Of a stretch of 64,000 nt of DNA, positions 1 through 13,503 are shown in pieces (within the stretch, counting starts at the first letter, position 1; each line of letters opens with the position of its first letter). Origin of the DNA: Colias croceus (lineage: Eukaryota > Arthropoda > Insecta > Lepidoptera > Pieridae); contig NC_059552.1 in assembly GCF_905220415.1 (NCBI RefSeq), positions 3,239,001 through 3,303,000 of the forward strand. Reading direction: 5' to 3'. The notes beneath the pieces are model-generated. The model had not been told where the DNA came from and ran no database searches. It saw only the letters and a list, made by a program, of their open reading frames with translations. Position numbers and translations under genes: made by a program.

Positions 1-248
1 TAAGTTAAATGAGTTTAAATATGTTTATTTATTTCAGTTAAATGTTGAAACGTTAAATTAATTAAATTAAAATCATTAGCTCATGTGGTCTCCCTCGAGT
101 TTGTTGTTTTTCTACCGAGGAAAACTTTTGATTGAATGCAGAATTAAAAGTGATAAGAGCAAGAAGGATAGATACCACTAATATTATTGCTTTGTGAGCC
201 AAAAATACACAACTCAAACAAACATTAAAACTTATAATTTATTTATCA

Positions 249-422
249 CTAGCTTCCGCCCGCGACTCCGTCCGCGCGGAAAAATTAAGAAAAATTAAGA
301 TTTTTTTTCTACGTATTTTTCCGGGATAAAAAGTATCCTATTTTATGCCCAGGATAATAAGGTATAATTATACCAAGTTTCATCGAAATCGAACCGTTAG
401 TTTTCACGTGATGCCTGAACAT

Positions 423-453
<31 letters not shown>

Positions 454-577
454 AAAATTTTTTTAATCACATGTTCGGGCTTGGTATCGATCCAGTAACA
501 CCCCCTGCTATTTATTTTTTCAATATTTTCAATGTACAGAATTGACCCTTCTACAGATTTATTATATTATGTATAGA
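249..577 (-). mobile_element. Helitron-like non-autonomous element with (GTCT)n microsatellite
   Basis: Read on the minus strand it starts TCTATAC and ends GGCGGAAGCTAG. A CGCG...CGCG stem sits a few bases before the terminal CTAG. It is flanked by A on one side and T on the other with no duplication, the Helitron insertion pattern. A run of CAGA units lies at 426-452. The same family recurs near 57930-58223, which shares the stretch running into GTCTGT and the ATTGAAAAAATA-like 5' part. No coding capacity is visible. Helitron is inferred from the ends; no Rep/helicase is present. Confidence 0.7.
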
Positions 578-2813
578 TTACACAACAAAAATATATTGGC
601 GGTTTAGGTAACATGCAAGAGTCGGCAGTTTAAAAATTGGAATCTTGTAACTTTGTACCAACGTTGGCAGATGTTGCCGGCGTGTGTCACTGACGCAAAA
701 CTAAATTTTTCGGCTGAATGCTCTTTTATTACATTTGAATTTCATGACTAAAATGTGTTATTAGCTTTTGAAATTGCTTTACCATACTTTGATGCTGCAT
801 TGTATTGACGGAATTTATAGTATGTTATGACTCTATGTAAGGTTCTGTTTGTTTTCTATAATATTATTTTATATCCGTTTCCTCAATAATAACAGGAAAT
901 ATTCGTATGTTCGAATTCACATTTGTGAGTATATCCTCAAGCGTATTTTACATTTAAATAAATCTTTACAGTATTTAAAAAGCATATCTTAAAACTAACT
1001 TTTAATAAAGTAGGTACCTATTGTTTGCATTTTACAATTAATTTTCTTTCATGTGCGTTTTTTATGCAAAAATACTTACATAAAATAAAAATATTATGTT
1101 CCTATAAAATAAAATAATAAGTTCCTATATCATTAAAATCTGAACTATTCGGCGTCGAACCGGCCTTTTTTACAAATTTTCATTACTAAAATATAAACTT
1201 TTTGTCGTCACCATATTTTGTTAGATTTTCAAGAGTATATTTTATCAAAACACGCTTTGGAAAATGGTTGAGAATTGTAAAATGTGGGACAATATAAAAG
1301 AAACTATGATACATATATCAATCTCTGGTTTTGTCGCGGTTTCAAATTTTTAAAATACGAGCGACTGACCGTCAACAATATTTTGTGAAATCCGCGTCAC
1401 ATGGAAAAACGACATTTTTATGCACTAGTACTTAATTTCTTTTTAACCGACGTTCCCAAATAAGGAGGCATTCAATTCGAATGTTTTTTTTTTGGTATAT
1501 TACACAATAACTCCGATTTTCAGATTTTCAATCAAACCCCAACACTCTTACATTGGTAACTTTACAAGTCTATACAGTACAAACGGTACATAATATATAT
1601 AGTATTTATAATTAGTAATGATCAATAATTAAATAAGCCTTTAATATTTTATAACCTATGTTAAATGTAGATTACACTCAGAAAAATAAAATATGTAGAT
1701 TATTTTTATATAGTGTGAAATAACTAATTTAAATTTAGAATAAAGTGTTTAAAAAGATTCAATTATTTCGGTCTGGTAGAGAACAAAAGATTCGCTTGTT
1801 TATTGGATAATAATAAACAAAACGTGTTATGAAATTGTAAGAAATAAACGAGTTTCAAGAAATACATCTTTTGTGCATTTATAGATATTCTGAAAAATAA
1901 TATTTAGGTATATTGTTTTAGCAGTAATAAATTACCTACTAAATTTGTTTCTATAGGTATAACGTATTTTATAATTATGGATAAAAAGGTGTAGTTTTAT
2001 TAAATGGTTTATTTATACTTTAAGCGTATATAGATAAAAACATTAAAAATAGATGTATCCTATTAAATTTCATAAATCGTATAAGCTGCTCGGCTCATGT
2101 TAGTTTGTCCCACTTTTATAAAACTCCAATATTTCACTTGTAGCATGAAAAATATCGATAGCAGCTTCATGTCAAAACTAATATTTATATTGACATTTTA
2201 AATATACGATTGAACTTTGAACTGCGTACTGTTTCATATTCAAAAAACCTTATGAGGGATTGCCGTTGTTTCAACAAAAATTGCTGTATGTCAACTCAAG
2301 TGTCCTAAATGTTTTAGGAAGATGAATACTTCGAAATACGAATACTTAATATAGCATATACAAGATATATTAATCCTTCACTATTGAAACTGCGTGTTGT
2401 CCGATTTCTACAACTAGTAAAACATATTATCTTTAATTAATAGAATGTAAAATACCATGAATATTCTAAATGCATCCATCACCTTGAATGATTTTAAAAT
2501 CGAATAAAAACCTAGGTATTCCTATAAATGGAAATTAGTAGCGTATGGTAACATAACGTTTTATTTGTCAGAACACTCGGTAGAGCGTTTGGATAACATC
2601 CAATATCGATTTGCGTATATTGAGATCCATTCTGATGTTGGGATGATTATTAACTGTACGATTAGGCTCTTGTATGCTTAGAATGTATACTACTTTTTTC
2701 TTGTTTGAAATATGGTTTAAAATATGATTAGTACCAAATTATAAGAAGTCGTTGTATGTGTAAATAGAACAGTCGTGTTGCCTGATGTGAAAAGATCATA
2801 ACTGCCAAAAAAG
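578..2813. other. AT-rich stretch, nothing recognised
   Basis: About 2.2 kb of low-GC DNA. It has no ORF of 60 codons or more in any frame, no terminal-repeat pair that I could find and no RNA gene. It could be intron or intergenic DNA. Confidence 0.6.
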
Positions 2814-2921
2814 GTGTGTGTGTCGAGTACACGACGTGTAAGAAGTGAAACTTCTTTGGCAAGGTTCAAAGATAACCAAATCGTCGCCTCAATATCGTGA
2901 CGGTATTTCCATGACGCGTAC
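2814..2921. repeat. Interspersed repeat copy, GAAGTGAAACTTCTTTGGCAAG family
   Basis: It contains GTGTGTCGAGTACACG, then the near-palindrome AGAAGTGAAACTTCT, then TTTGGCAAGGTTCAAAGATA and CCATGACGCG. The same order of blocks occurs at 54446-54556, and its central part at 13577-13640 inside the hAT-type element. The class of the parent element is unknown. Confidence 0.65.
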
Positions 2922-4016
2922 TTAAAATATTAATCTCATTGTGCCTAAAGAATAACTTCAAAAAAGTGGAGACATTTCATACTGGTCTATATTGGTCTCT
3001 GAATCTTTGTCAATTAAATATTTTAAATTGTATGTTAAGTTCCAAAGTTGTGCATACAAAAGGTTTCATTTCATGCCCTTGGCCAAGCTTGTTCAAAGTT
3101 TTCACAAGGTGAGGTTGACCTTAATACGTAATAAAACTTTTTATATTTAACATTAAAACGCAGCTCGTTTAAATGTTCTCGTGGTTGACCTCACGTGAAA
3201 TAAAAATATATAAATCAATAATTCTTGTGCATATTTATATTACTTTTTCTCTTAAATTTTATTAAAACCCTTAATTATACGATATTATGTTACAGATCAG
3301 TTAGAATATTATTTTGCAAATTAATCTCTGGGGTACTTTTATCACAGCCGACCGAATAATGCTCGATTTCAATAAGTTTTTAATAATTGTATTGGTTTTG
3401 TTAGTTAATTGAGGTATTTTTTAGATGAAATTTTAAATATTTGGTATTGTTTTTAAGTCATAGAAAACATTCATATATTCATTTATATACTGACTTTATC
3501 TTCAGCTTGATATTATAAAATAAATAATAGATACTTATTTTTCCAGCAACTTATGAGCCAAGTGAAAATAAGTCATCCCAGTCAATGAACGTAAGTCGTA
3601 AAACCTTTGCTATAACTAAAGTGGGTAGTTGTAGAGATGCCCCGAGTGCTCTTTACTACGTGTTAAGAATATAATACTTAAGTCCCGTTAAAGTATGTAC
3701 ACAATATGATATCATTAAATTTATATTAGTAAAAACATGGACTGAAATAACTTGAAAAAAAAAACTAAAACTTTTAAATCGGTAATCCTTTATTTTTGGA
3801 TAATTTTATAGTCTCTACAAATGAATTTAAAATGAAATTAAGAACCTTATATTGATTATTAATTTATATACTTTAAAGTCTATTTATTGCTATTAAACCA
3901 AACTATCACATCACGTCAGAAGAATCCATCGATATGTTTTATAAAATGTCACTTTCAGGTGCTTTAATATATATGTCATCCTGAGATAACTCGTCTAGAC
4001 GGTTGTCGATCTCTGA
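2922..4016. other. AT-rich stretch, nothing recognised
   Basis: No ORF of 60 codons or more is present. A half-site-like GGTTGACCTTAA occurs at about 3113, but a single short match carries little weight. Confidence 0.55.
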
Positions 4017-4018
4017 TA

Positions 4019-5307
4019 CGTGGGCCACACTGAAAGTTTTGCGTAACTAATATATAAAACAATTTATTTGTCTAATATTATATTTACTACTTTTTAAAGT
4101 ATTCTCCGTTACGTTTAAAACACTTTTTCATCCGTTCAAACCATTTCTGGGAACATGAGGACCATTGGTCCTAGGGTATGTTTTCTGCGTGCTGTTTGAA
4201 AGCAACCACGGCCTCTTCTGGCCACGTAAATATCGAACCACTCATTGAATCATAGATTTTTGGGAAAAGGAAGAAATCGCAAGGTGCTAGGTTGGGACTG
4301 CGTGCGGCATGGGTCACGTGCTCTATGTTTTCAGAAGCAAAAAATGACTTTGTTTTGTTCGCGGTGTGCGCCGAAGCACTGTCATGGTGCAACAAGATGC
4401 GACTTCTAGGTCGCTTTTCTCTTATTTTTTCTAAGGCATTGGGCAAACAAATAATGGTGTATCACTCGGCTTTAACAGTCTTTTGTTACTCAAGTGGGAT
4501 AGTGCAGACAGGATTCGTCTTAGAGAAAAATAAAGCAATTAATTTTTTGCCGACCCTTATCGCCTGCCTCAATTTGGTTGGTTTGCTGTCACTATCAAAC
4601 ACCCACAAAGAATATTGGTGTTTTCTTTTTGGAATATAACCATGTATTCATATTACACATCCTGTCACGATATTATACACGGCATTAGAATGTCCGTAAT
4701 TGTACTTTAATAGCATTTCTTAACACCAATCTACTCGATGTCGTTTTTGTTCTGGAGTGAGTTTGGTAGCAATCCACCGGCAACCAAGCTTCCTAACTTT
4801 GAAATGTTCATGTAAAATTTTCTGAATTTGGCTCATACCAATTTCCAAATGTCCTTGAATCTCCTAATAAGTGAAATGGCAATTTTCTTAAATTAGTCGT
4901 CCGACGGTAGCCATATTTTCCTCCGTGATCGCAGTTGAGGGTCGACTTTCACAAATTTCATCATGGAGAGAAATACAAACGCGATGAAATTTAGCATATC
5001 AATGCCTTACAGTTCTCAAATAAGGTGCTTCCCTCCCAAAAGTATTTTAAAGGCGAGCAGTGCAAGCTTTCGGAGAAAGCGAACTTTTAAAATCATCAAA
5101 AATCATCGCCCTAAAATTGTTTCGTACTAGTTACGTTTTTGCTACGGCCAACGAACTTCAACTTGAGATAAAAAAAAAATTGACAAGCGCTTCCCGCCAA
5201 ATTTTTTTCCCTCAACTTATGAGACTTTATATGTTTTTAAAATATAACATTCGAAATTCAAACCTTTATGGGTGGCCAGAAACGCAAAACTTTTAGTGTG
5301 CGCTAGG
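4019..5307 (-). mobile_element. mariner element, decayed, both terminal repeats present
   Basis: The element is 1,289 bp, the usual mariner size, and is flanked by TA on each side (4017-4018 and 5308-5309). The left end (4019-4047) and the right end read in reverse (5279-5307) form imperfect 29-bp inverted repeats. They share the core CACACTNAAAGTTTTGCGT, and most mismatches lie in the outer nine bases. The transposase lies inside on the minus strand and is dead. Confidence 0.92.
4087..5106 (-). pseudogene. mariner transposase relic, 339 codons with nine premature stops
   Basis: From an ATG at 5106-5104 the frame runs without net indels for 339 codons to TAG at 4089-4087, the normal length for a mariner transposase. 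Nine in-frame stops interrupt it, including a TGA in the N-terminal domain, TAA and TAG near codons 73 and 81, and a TAG at 4171-4173. The N-terminal helix-turn-helix region (DFKSSLSPKACTARL) and the linker MSQIQKILHEHF are recognisable. The second and third catalytic aspartates are present in HHDSASAHTA (codon 242) and LAPCDFFLFP (codon 277), spaced DD34D. The first is lost: the expected TGD is TGC at codons 148-150. It ends FKRNGEYFKK, typical of the family. Decay by point substitution with almost no indels suggests moderate age. Confidence 0.93.
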
Positions 5308-5309
5308 TA

Positions 5310-7683
5310 CAAATTTCAATCTTCAGCTCGTTCAATTTCACACAAGATTAACTTCTCTGTTTAATGAAACCTGTAAAAACAATATAAAATGAGTTTAAAT
5401 TTATGCAGGGATTCGTCTTAATAATTCTCTATAAATTACATAAATTAATTCAGAAGTATGACTAATTACTAATTTTCAAATGACTTCATAATAAGGTGTT
5501 TCTCTATTCGAATACGATATGTTTGGTTTAGAACTTTTGATTGGGTGAACCGATTCTGATGTTTCTTTTTTATTTTAAAAGCTTATCGTTCTGGTTAGTC
5601 CCATTTGAATTTGATCCAGTTCTGATCATTTGAATGCGGGTTAGTTTTTTGTTTAAAAATAATTATTGTGCTATGAAGTAGACCTAAATTATACTAATTC
5701 GTAATGTTTGAACTGACCATAAATTTATGTTATCTTGGTAAGCTCATTTGTAATGGTCTGCATAACGATTTATTGTGAGACATTATTCATTAACAACTGG
5801 TTGAATTGCTTATTTATTACGGTAATGTCAACTCCTTAGTAGTTATAATGGGAAATCCTGTTTATAGATCTTGAAGTGATATTTGACGTATAATATGTAT
5901 AATATGTAATGGTGCGTTCATACGCACTGTGTCTGTGTTATGTTTACGGACAGATAATTACTTTTAACGGACGGATTTAATTCAAACTTTGTACACTTAA
6001 GGACCGGGTACTATAATAATTATTCATGTTTTATTATTTTAGACATAAACTCTAAACACTAAATAGAATTTTACGTTAGAGTCTTTAGATATCAACAACA
6101 TTAACTTCTACAAAACTGAACTTAAATCTCAATTAATTAATGATTAAATAATAATTTAAACAAACTGTTAAATTAATAATATTTATTCCAAGCATAACTT
6201 TAATAGATCGAGAGAAATTCTTAAGAAGATGGCTCCTCCATGAAAATAATGGCTTGAATGAATATTAATATCAGATCTGAATGGCAACTCAACTTTGCAT
6301 TGCAAAGAGATTTTCTGGCTTCAAAATTGACCCTCTGATGAATTAAGGCTTTCGTAGGTATTCGGAATTCGTGGATTCCGACTTCAATTTATTTCTGAGA
6401 TCCTATCATGGAAACGTTAGAGTGTTTCGTTTGAATTTGACTATAAAAAGTGGACATAGTTTGTCGAAATATAATTTTTTAATTAATGTTCACGTTAGTT
6501 ATGTTTTCAGAGGTTTCAGAATATAACTAAAGATTGTGATTTCAGAATATAAAGAATGTAGTAGTAGTACTTTTAAAATTTGTTTTCTTTGGTGATCAAT
6601 GTTTTTCGATCATATATTTTTATCACGAAAAATGGACTATCAATATACACCAAAATAAAAATGACCAGAATAAAAAAAAATCATGAACTTCGCTCACGCG
6701 TTTGGCTGTCACCTGCTTAAATTTTTCCTCAATAGTGGTGAAGAACGTCAAAAGTAATGTATTATTTCAATCTAGGAAGATAACACAAGGTATGAACCCA
6801 TATTATTTAATAATGCTGGTCAATGCAATGGTATGCAATGCTGAAACGGTTTGCTATGTGCTAGCTATGTGTGGTATTTTCAGGAATTTATTCATATATA
6901 TTTAGTGAGAATTCTCTTTGTGAAAAATTTGTATGCACAGATGCTAAATAAAGTCGGTTTGACTATCGTTTAAATAGCTTTGTTTGTAATTGTTCTCCTT
7001 TTAATATGTATTTTTAAAAACGTATTTCCTATTTGTAATATAAAAAAATTGAAATCCTAAAATTGTAATTACAATAAAACAAATGATTGTTGTGACGGCT
7101 AATATTCTTTTAGTAACTAGATACTTACTAAAAGACATATACAAATTACCAAAAATAAATCTATTTGTCTGATCTTATATTTTCATTTCAACGTGTATTC
7201 GACAGTCTTCATCAACATTAATGTTGGTTGCAGAATATAATTTAACTCTCTTATATCGTCTATAAAAAGTATAGGTATATACTAACTTTAAAAATAACCT
7301 CTACGCATTAAAATAGACAAAGTTTTACAATAAACGACAGAACAAGGTCGTTCACATTATCTATATATCAGTATCCACTTACGTTTCTCTATTGTAAGAC
7401 ACTTCAAACATATTGAATTCTAACAGTATTTCTCAGTGGTGAACTTTGACGAGATAAATAGAGCGTGTCAAAGTCTTATCTCCAGGGAAATCAGGCACCA
7501 CTGTATGAAATGTACCGATGTATTGTGTACATTGATAAAATTTCAGTTTTTCTTTTAACTTTTGAAATGTTTGAAGGTTGTCTAAACGTCTAACTTTCAG
7601 TTGTTATTTATAAAAGCTTATACAGATCGAAAAATTTAAAAATAATAATAGAGTCAAATTATAATGTTAAACGTTATTAAAAA
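5310..7683. other. AT-rich stretch with one small fold-back
   Basis: No gene is supported; the 67-codon ORF at 6702-6905 has no recognisable motif. At 7434-7503 a fold-back has CAGTGGTG and CACCACTG as outer arms (7434-7441, 7496-7503), with inner TTTGAC/GTCAAA and GAGATAA/TTATCTC pairings. It may be a tiny MITE or chance. Confidence 0.45.
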
Positions 7684-7866
7684 CTAGAGGTCTTCTCCGG
7701 CTTCACCCGTGGTACATATTTCGCAATAAAAGGTAGCCTACTTATGTCCTTTCTCGGGTATCAAAATATCTCCATAACAAATTTCATGCAAAATGGTTCA
7801 GTAGTTTAGGCGTGATTGAGTAATAGACAGACAGAGTTACTTTCGCATTTATAATATTAGTATAGA
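7684..7866 (-). mobile_element. Helitron-like element, chimeric subfamily
   Basis: On the minus strand it begins TCTATACTAATATTATAAAT with GCGAAAG and short GTCT repeats, like the copies at 34626 and 37443. Its 3' half switches to TATTGCGAAATATGTACCACGG and ends CTCTAG, like the family at 37791. A precedes CTAG on the plus strand and T follows the other end. The copy at 40528-40715 has the same junction, so this is a propagating chimera and not a one-off join. Confidence 0.75.
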
Positions 7867-8023
7867 TTATAATTCATTATTATAACAATATTCAAGACAT
7901 TAAATGTGAATAAATATTTTGCATTAAAGCTTTTTAGCTTAATAACATAATTTCCTTGTATAGTTTAATATTATAACATGCGGATTATAAAAAAAAAACA
8001 AGTAGCAAATAGTTGAAATGAAT
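7867..8023. other. AT-rich spacer
   Basis: Short AT-rich DNA between two mobile elements, with an A10 run near 7990. Nothing else is seen. Confidence 0.5.
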
Positions 8024-8284
8024 AAATATTTTAACCCTTTTTTATAGTGGAGAATGCATTTAGGCATACCCAGGGCACTCGGGGAAAGAGCCCTGGGTTA
8101 TGTCGGACTCACCCTGCTGAGTGCAGGGACCTACCGACTAAACTCCACTGTGTTCCGCCGTGCCGCTTTATAGACGGGGCCGGGGGTATTCGGTAGAACC
8201 GCGTCCGCGGACCCGTCAGCGGCAGCCTATCTCCAGGCCCAACGCGAATGTGGCGGGAGGCCGCCAGGTCTACCTTCCTGGGGG

Positions 8285-8316
8285 GGCGGCGTGAGTGGAA
8301 CACTTCTCACGCCGCC
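8285..8316. repeat. GC-rich hairpin inside the retro-insert
   Basis: GGCGGCGTGAG (8285-8295) pairs perfectly with CTCACGCCGCC (8306-8316) across a 10-base loop. It is probably RNA structure of the retroelement. Confidence 0.8.
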
Positions 8317-8321
8317 TCTCC

Positions 8322-8363
8322 GCACCGGATGATGGATTATATCCTCGTTCCACCATCCGGTGC
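8322..8363. repeat. Second hairpin inside the retro-insert
   Basis: GCACCGGATGATGG (8322-8335) pairs with CCACCATCCGGTGC (8350-8363), with 13 of 14 positions complementary. It lies six bases from the previous hairpin, giving a double stem-loop. Confidence 0.75.
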
Positions 8364-8505
8364 CCATCATCAGGGAGGCAGGTCGCGACCGTGTAAAGCG
8401 GCCGCGACACGGCGACGACGCCCAATAGGACGACGACGCCGAATCGGATCCGAGGAAGGGTTTCTCTCGCTCTGCCTCCTCCTTCTGCGAAATATTTTAA
8501 CCCTT

Positions 8506-9291
8506 ACATAGAGCTTGGTAAATAATCTTGAAACCTTTTAGTTTATTTTGTATTCATGCTTCGAATAAATTTTAATATAAATGCAGAACATAGTATATTT
8601 AATACTGTGCTTTTTGAACTACATAAATTATATTATGATAAATGAATTCTAACGATATTTTCAATCGGCAATGTTTATAAAATAAACTGTTCTGAGAAGT
8701 AAATAATAAGACTATTTTAGTAAAAAGAAATAGCTCTTCCTTGTTACTGAGAGATACCTTCTAATTTTGTACTCGATAAAGACAATCTAAACGACAAACG
8801 CACCAACAAAATAAGCGAAAAATAAATTTCATACCTTTATTGAGTAAGAACCTAGTATTGAAATTGATACCGAACACCAAATTCAAAACCTAAACAAATT
8901 ATTAAATCACCTTTTAATAAACAATATTTTAGAAGAATATTACCAACAGTCATCATCATAGGTACATCAAAATTATTTATATATTAATTAATATTACAAT
9001 GTACAGTTATAACACAGCAGGCTAGCTGAACTAGTTTACGAAAATTTTATTAAATTCCCTCATTGTTGTACGAACATACACATCGAAATTCAATATGCCA
9101 GGTTCAGAAAATCGTATACAGAATTCACAGAGTGCAAGGTACGTAAAGGTGATTGATTCTCAAAAGATAAAAGCAGAAAGGTGCTCTATATCAAGTGAAG
9201 TAGACAGGGATTGAAGGGTCGACAAGATAGCTACAGAATTCAGGTTGTTCTTGCAGTTTGTGTAAAATAAAACAAATTTTATATGGTATGT
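8506..9291. other. AT-rich stretch, nothing recognised
   Basis: No ORF, terminal repeat or RNA gene is supported here. Confidence 0.5.
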
Positions 9292-9480
9292 TCTACTAAT
9301 ATTATAAATTTGTGAGGATGGATGGATGTTTGTTACCTTCACTCAAATACAACTGAACCGATTATGATGAAATTTGGTATTTAGGTAGCTAAAGACCCAG
9401 AATAAGACACAGGTTACTTATTATCTTTATTTATGGAGTTTTCTTTGAAAGCGCGGGCGATGCCGCGGGCGGAAATCTAG
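9292..9480 (+). mobile_element. Helitron-like element, GGATGGATG subfamily
   Basis: It starts TCTACTAATATTATAAATTT, contains GAGGATGGATGGATGTTTG and GAACCGATTATGATGAAATT, and ends GCGGGCGGAAATCTAG followed by T. A CGCGGGC...CCGCGGGC stem lies before the terminal CTAG. The 5' neighbour is T and not A, the only exception among the complete copies here. A related partial copy follows the element at 34626-34843. Confidence 0.7.
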
Positions 9481-10105
9481 TAAAATCACATTTCAATGTT
9501 TTGTTATTTCATAAATTATACTAATTGGCTGTGGCGTTTTGAGCTAACAAGAAGAACTTTATTCGAAAAATATCTGCTATCGCAAAAGTAAGAAATACAA
9601 AAAATATATCAAAATATTTCTACGGCTTTTCACAGAAGAGCTAAAAATAAAATAATTGCGCAAAGCACGGATGATAATTTAATTTTTAACAACACTACGG
9701 TAACTATGACATAAATGCACGAAGGTAATTTAACATTGGTGTCATGTTTATTTCATTTTAAACTAACAACCGTAAAATTGCGTTTCAACAAATATAACAA
9801 GTTTAAAGCTAATTTAATTTTTCTGACACATATTTTATTGTTTTATAGTGAGAAACCACTTCTGAGATTTTATTATTTTATTTCTCTCGTTCTAGGGTTG
9901 TATAGGCGGGATTTTTAAAAACGTTCAGGTATTTACCAAAGGCATCAACACCGTTATTTTATGAATTCTATAGAATAAAGGCATGTTCTTCAAATACAAT
10001 AAAAAAGGTGTCAATTTTAATAGAGAATTTTTCTCGTAGTTTATAATGAAAAATAAAATTCGGGACAGTTATCTATTAATAAACAATTTTCATTATTTAG
10101 AATTA
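9481..10105. other. AT-rich stretch, nothing recognised
   Basis: A 67-codon ORF at 9715-9918 encodes a hydrophobic, phenylalanine-rich peptide. The composition is what AT-rich DNA gives by chance, so I do not call a gene. Confidence 0.5.
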
Positions 10106-10290
10106 AAATAAATAAATAAATAAATAAATAAATAAAGCTTTATTTGTTCCATAAAAAATATACAATTTTAGTTACAAAATCAGTTTGAGTAGGTACATTG
10201 TAGAACAATTTAGGTACTAATCTAGTTTATATAATTTAGTAAAGTTAAGTACTCATTAGGTTTCTATATGGACCCCGTACGGGTAAAAGT
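10106..10290 (-). mobile_element. LINE 3' end fragment with (TTTA)n tail
   Basis: On the minus strand, unique sequence containing ATGGAACAAATAAAGCTTTA runs into about seven TTTA units (10106-10135 on the plus strand). LINEs of the RTE/Jockey type often end in a short tandem tail of this kind. The upstream boundary near 10290 is a guess from the composition change. Confidence 0.5.
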
Positions 10291-12456
10291 ATTTAGAATT
10301 AATAAAACGTTAAATTGAAATTGTATTAAAATGTTAAAAATACATAGAATGTAAAAAAGTATAAAAAAATTTATCGATTTTACTACGCGTCATTAAGGAT
10401 CTACAGACTAGCAAATAATTACAGAGCTAATTATAAATAGACGCAGCATTAATTATAGTTCAAACACGAATAAAGTGAATTGATTAAATCTAAGGACGTA
10501 ATTACGTGTCGGCGTGGGTGGCGCTGTCCATCCCCTGTCGTCTTCTAATAAATGGATTCGTCGCACTAATCAACCTAGAACATCTATATTTGCGAAGAAG
10601 CATCTGAATTTCATCTGTTTTAGTGATAGAGATTGGGATTGAGAAATGGACGCTTTGGGCACGTGTTCAAATAATTATTGGACTCGTTTTTCTTGTGAGG
10701 GACACACGTGAAATAGAAAAGTCGGAAGAAGATTGACGAATGAATAACGACATACTTAGTAGAGCAGTCGGTAACAAGAATGATTAGTTAAATAATATAT
10801 TGGACACTCGTATCTCAGGTTGTGTGTAGACACAACTACCTGTATTACGGGCATAAGAAAATCAAGTTAACAGACAATACTTTAGAAATATGTATGTTTA
10901 GCATTTACAAGATCGTAAATGATAAACATTAAACCGACATAACTTTAATCAACCAATTGCTAAGTATTCACCGTACCAACATTTGCTCTGGTTTTCAATA
11001 CAACATTCCCCTGTCGATATATAATATTAAATTTATTCGCCAAAGGTTAATGCGATACACCTGTCGCAGGGTCCCAACGCGCTCATTCCACGTCCCTCAT
11101 TTTGTAGGTGCCCCGACCCACAATACAAGAAACACACGTGTTTTTCTGCCTACATCGCACATATAAAATGGGATTATTATGCCTTTGTAGCAGTTGGTAA
11201 ACTCTTTCACAAGCGCAAATAACGCAGCTTTACTTTGATGTAGAACGACGTTGAATTGAAGAAAACCAGTGGTTATGAAAAACGTATTAGGTATACAACT
11301 TGAATACAATTAAATTTTATCAAAGTATGTAGGTATGGTATGCACTTTTGAACTACACTGGTAACAACAGCTGCATACGTAACTAAAACTAAATGTTAAT
11401 AACATTTTTTTTAATGTTTAGTAGCTTTAATATATTATTTAAGATGCATGCAAGCCTTTGTAATTGAATGTCGAACTTTCCAATTGATGCTGCTTTATTA
11501 AAAACCATGATCATATACAACGATAATAGAATCGTTACTTTATACTTTATTGTATAAAAGCCATAATATTAACAGTTCGTAAAACTGGCAATATTTCAAA
11601 CATTAAACGAGGAACGGAACTCTGTGTTTTTATTGCTTTTGGAACTGCTTAAGTTTATTGGGTGTTCTTAACTCCATGGCAAGTCTCGGTTATGGTTAAT
11701 AAATATATCAAAATGAGTTAAACTTATAATTTGATTAAAAATTCGAGACAATTTTTGTGTTTTTCATAGTGTGGTAATTTTTTCAACTAGGAGGTTAAAG
11801 TTCTCTTTACAAACTTGATATTTTGTATCCGTGAATGTCTTACATTTCATTACCGACTCTTCGTGTTTTGTAAAGACACCCTTAACCTCGCTGCTCTTGA
11901 AACAAGTCGAAAACAAATGGATTGAATGAATCAAAACAAAGGTCAAAGTAAACGCTTTATTTTAGGCAACTGGTGTCCTTTTTATGTTAGTCAAATGTTT
12001 ATAGTATTGTAATCGAATGTAACCTTGGTCGGAAGTTTATTTCCAAACAAAAATAATAGCCGAGTTCAATGGTGGAGACTAATAAGAAAATATGTTTATC
12101 TGGTAGATAAGAGAAGTGATTAATTACTATCTTCTATTATTGTTCAAGGTTGATCCATGAAACAGATATTATTATGAAATATATCTGACAATAGCTTCAA
12201 ATGGAAATGGGAAGTGGAAATCGATAGAGATTAATTTATTTATGAAAACCATTTGGAATGTCTAATTAGGTTGCTCAGTGAAGAATATTTTTGTTGGAAT
12301 TATAATATCAGAGAACTTTTTCAATAAATAACATTGTTGCGAGGAAACTTATTGAATAATAATTGTCTAAATATTTTGATGGATTATTTATATACCAAAC
12401 ATTTGAAAGACCAAGAATTGTTGAAATAATTTAGTGGAAATTTATCATAATGATTG
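10291..12456. other. AT-rich stretch with one GC-richer patch
   Basis: The patch at about 11040-11165 (TGTCGCAGGGTCCC...GCCCCGACCCAC) carries short ORFs on both strands (10957-11166 plus, 11097-11309 minus), neither with a recognisable motif. Nothing else stands out. Confidence 0.45.
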
Positions 12457-12800
12457 GTTAAAAGCATTACCGTCTTTACCAAAGGGGCACAGGGGGCCAG
12501 TGCCCAGGGCCCCCCATCGTCTGGAGGCCCCCCTGGAGGAGATGACAGACAATTTTTCTCACATAAATCCCAAAATATTTTATTAAAAAGCAATACACTT
12601 TTCTCGTTGCCAGTACGTCAGATCATTTTCAGAATTATTCGAATCAAAACATCTATGTATAGGAATAATTCGTGTGATTCGAACACCATTATAATTAAAT
12701 TATCAGACATTAAATGTCAAAATAAATAATTAATTGTAAATAAATAAAGTAACTAATTAAGTAAATAAATAATTCGAGTAAATTTTATAAATTATAAATT

Positions 12801-13499
<699 letters not shown>

Positions 13500-13503
<4 letters not shown>

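Larger units (their letters stand above)
8024..8505 (-). mobile_element. Retro-inserted element (LINE/SINE class) with 16-bp target duplication
   Basis: AAATATTTTAACCCTT occurs at 8024-8039 and again at 8490-8505, a perfect 16-bp target-site duplication. The 450-bp insert is strongly GC-rich against its surroundings. Its 3' end lies on the left and reads ...CTCCACTATAAAAA on the minus strand, so it was inserted by target-primed reverse transcription in minus orientation. A second 3' part of the family is at 59936-60090, sharing GTCCGACATAACCC, GGCTC.TTCCCCG and CCACTATAAAA. Two strong hairpins lie inside (8285-8316 and 8322-8363). No reverse transcriptase is encoded, so it is either a 5'-truncated LINE or a SINE-like unit. 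Confidence 0.85.

Noticed and set aside
4292..5296. Plus-strand ORFs of 115 and 78 codons
   Set aside because: Antisense to the mariner transposase relic.
8109..8511. ORFs of 64 and 87 codons in the GC-rich insert
   Set aside because: High-GC DNA opens frames on both strands; arginine/proline-rich with no motif and inside a retro-insert.
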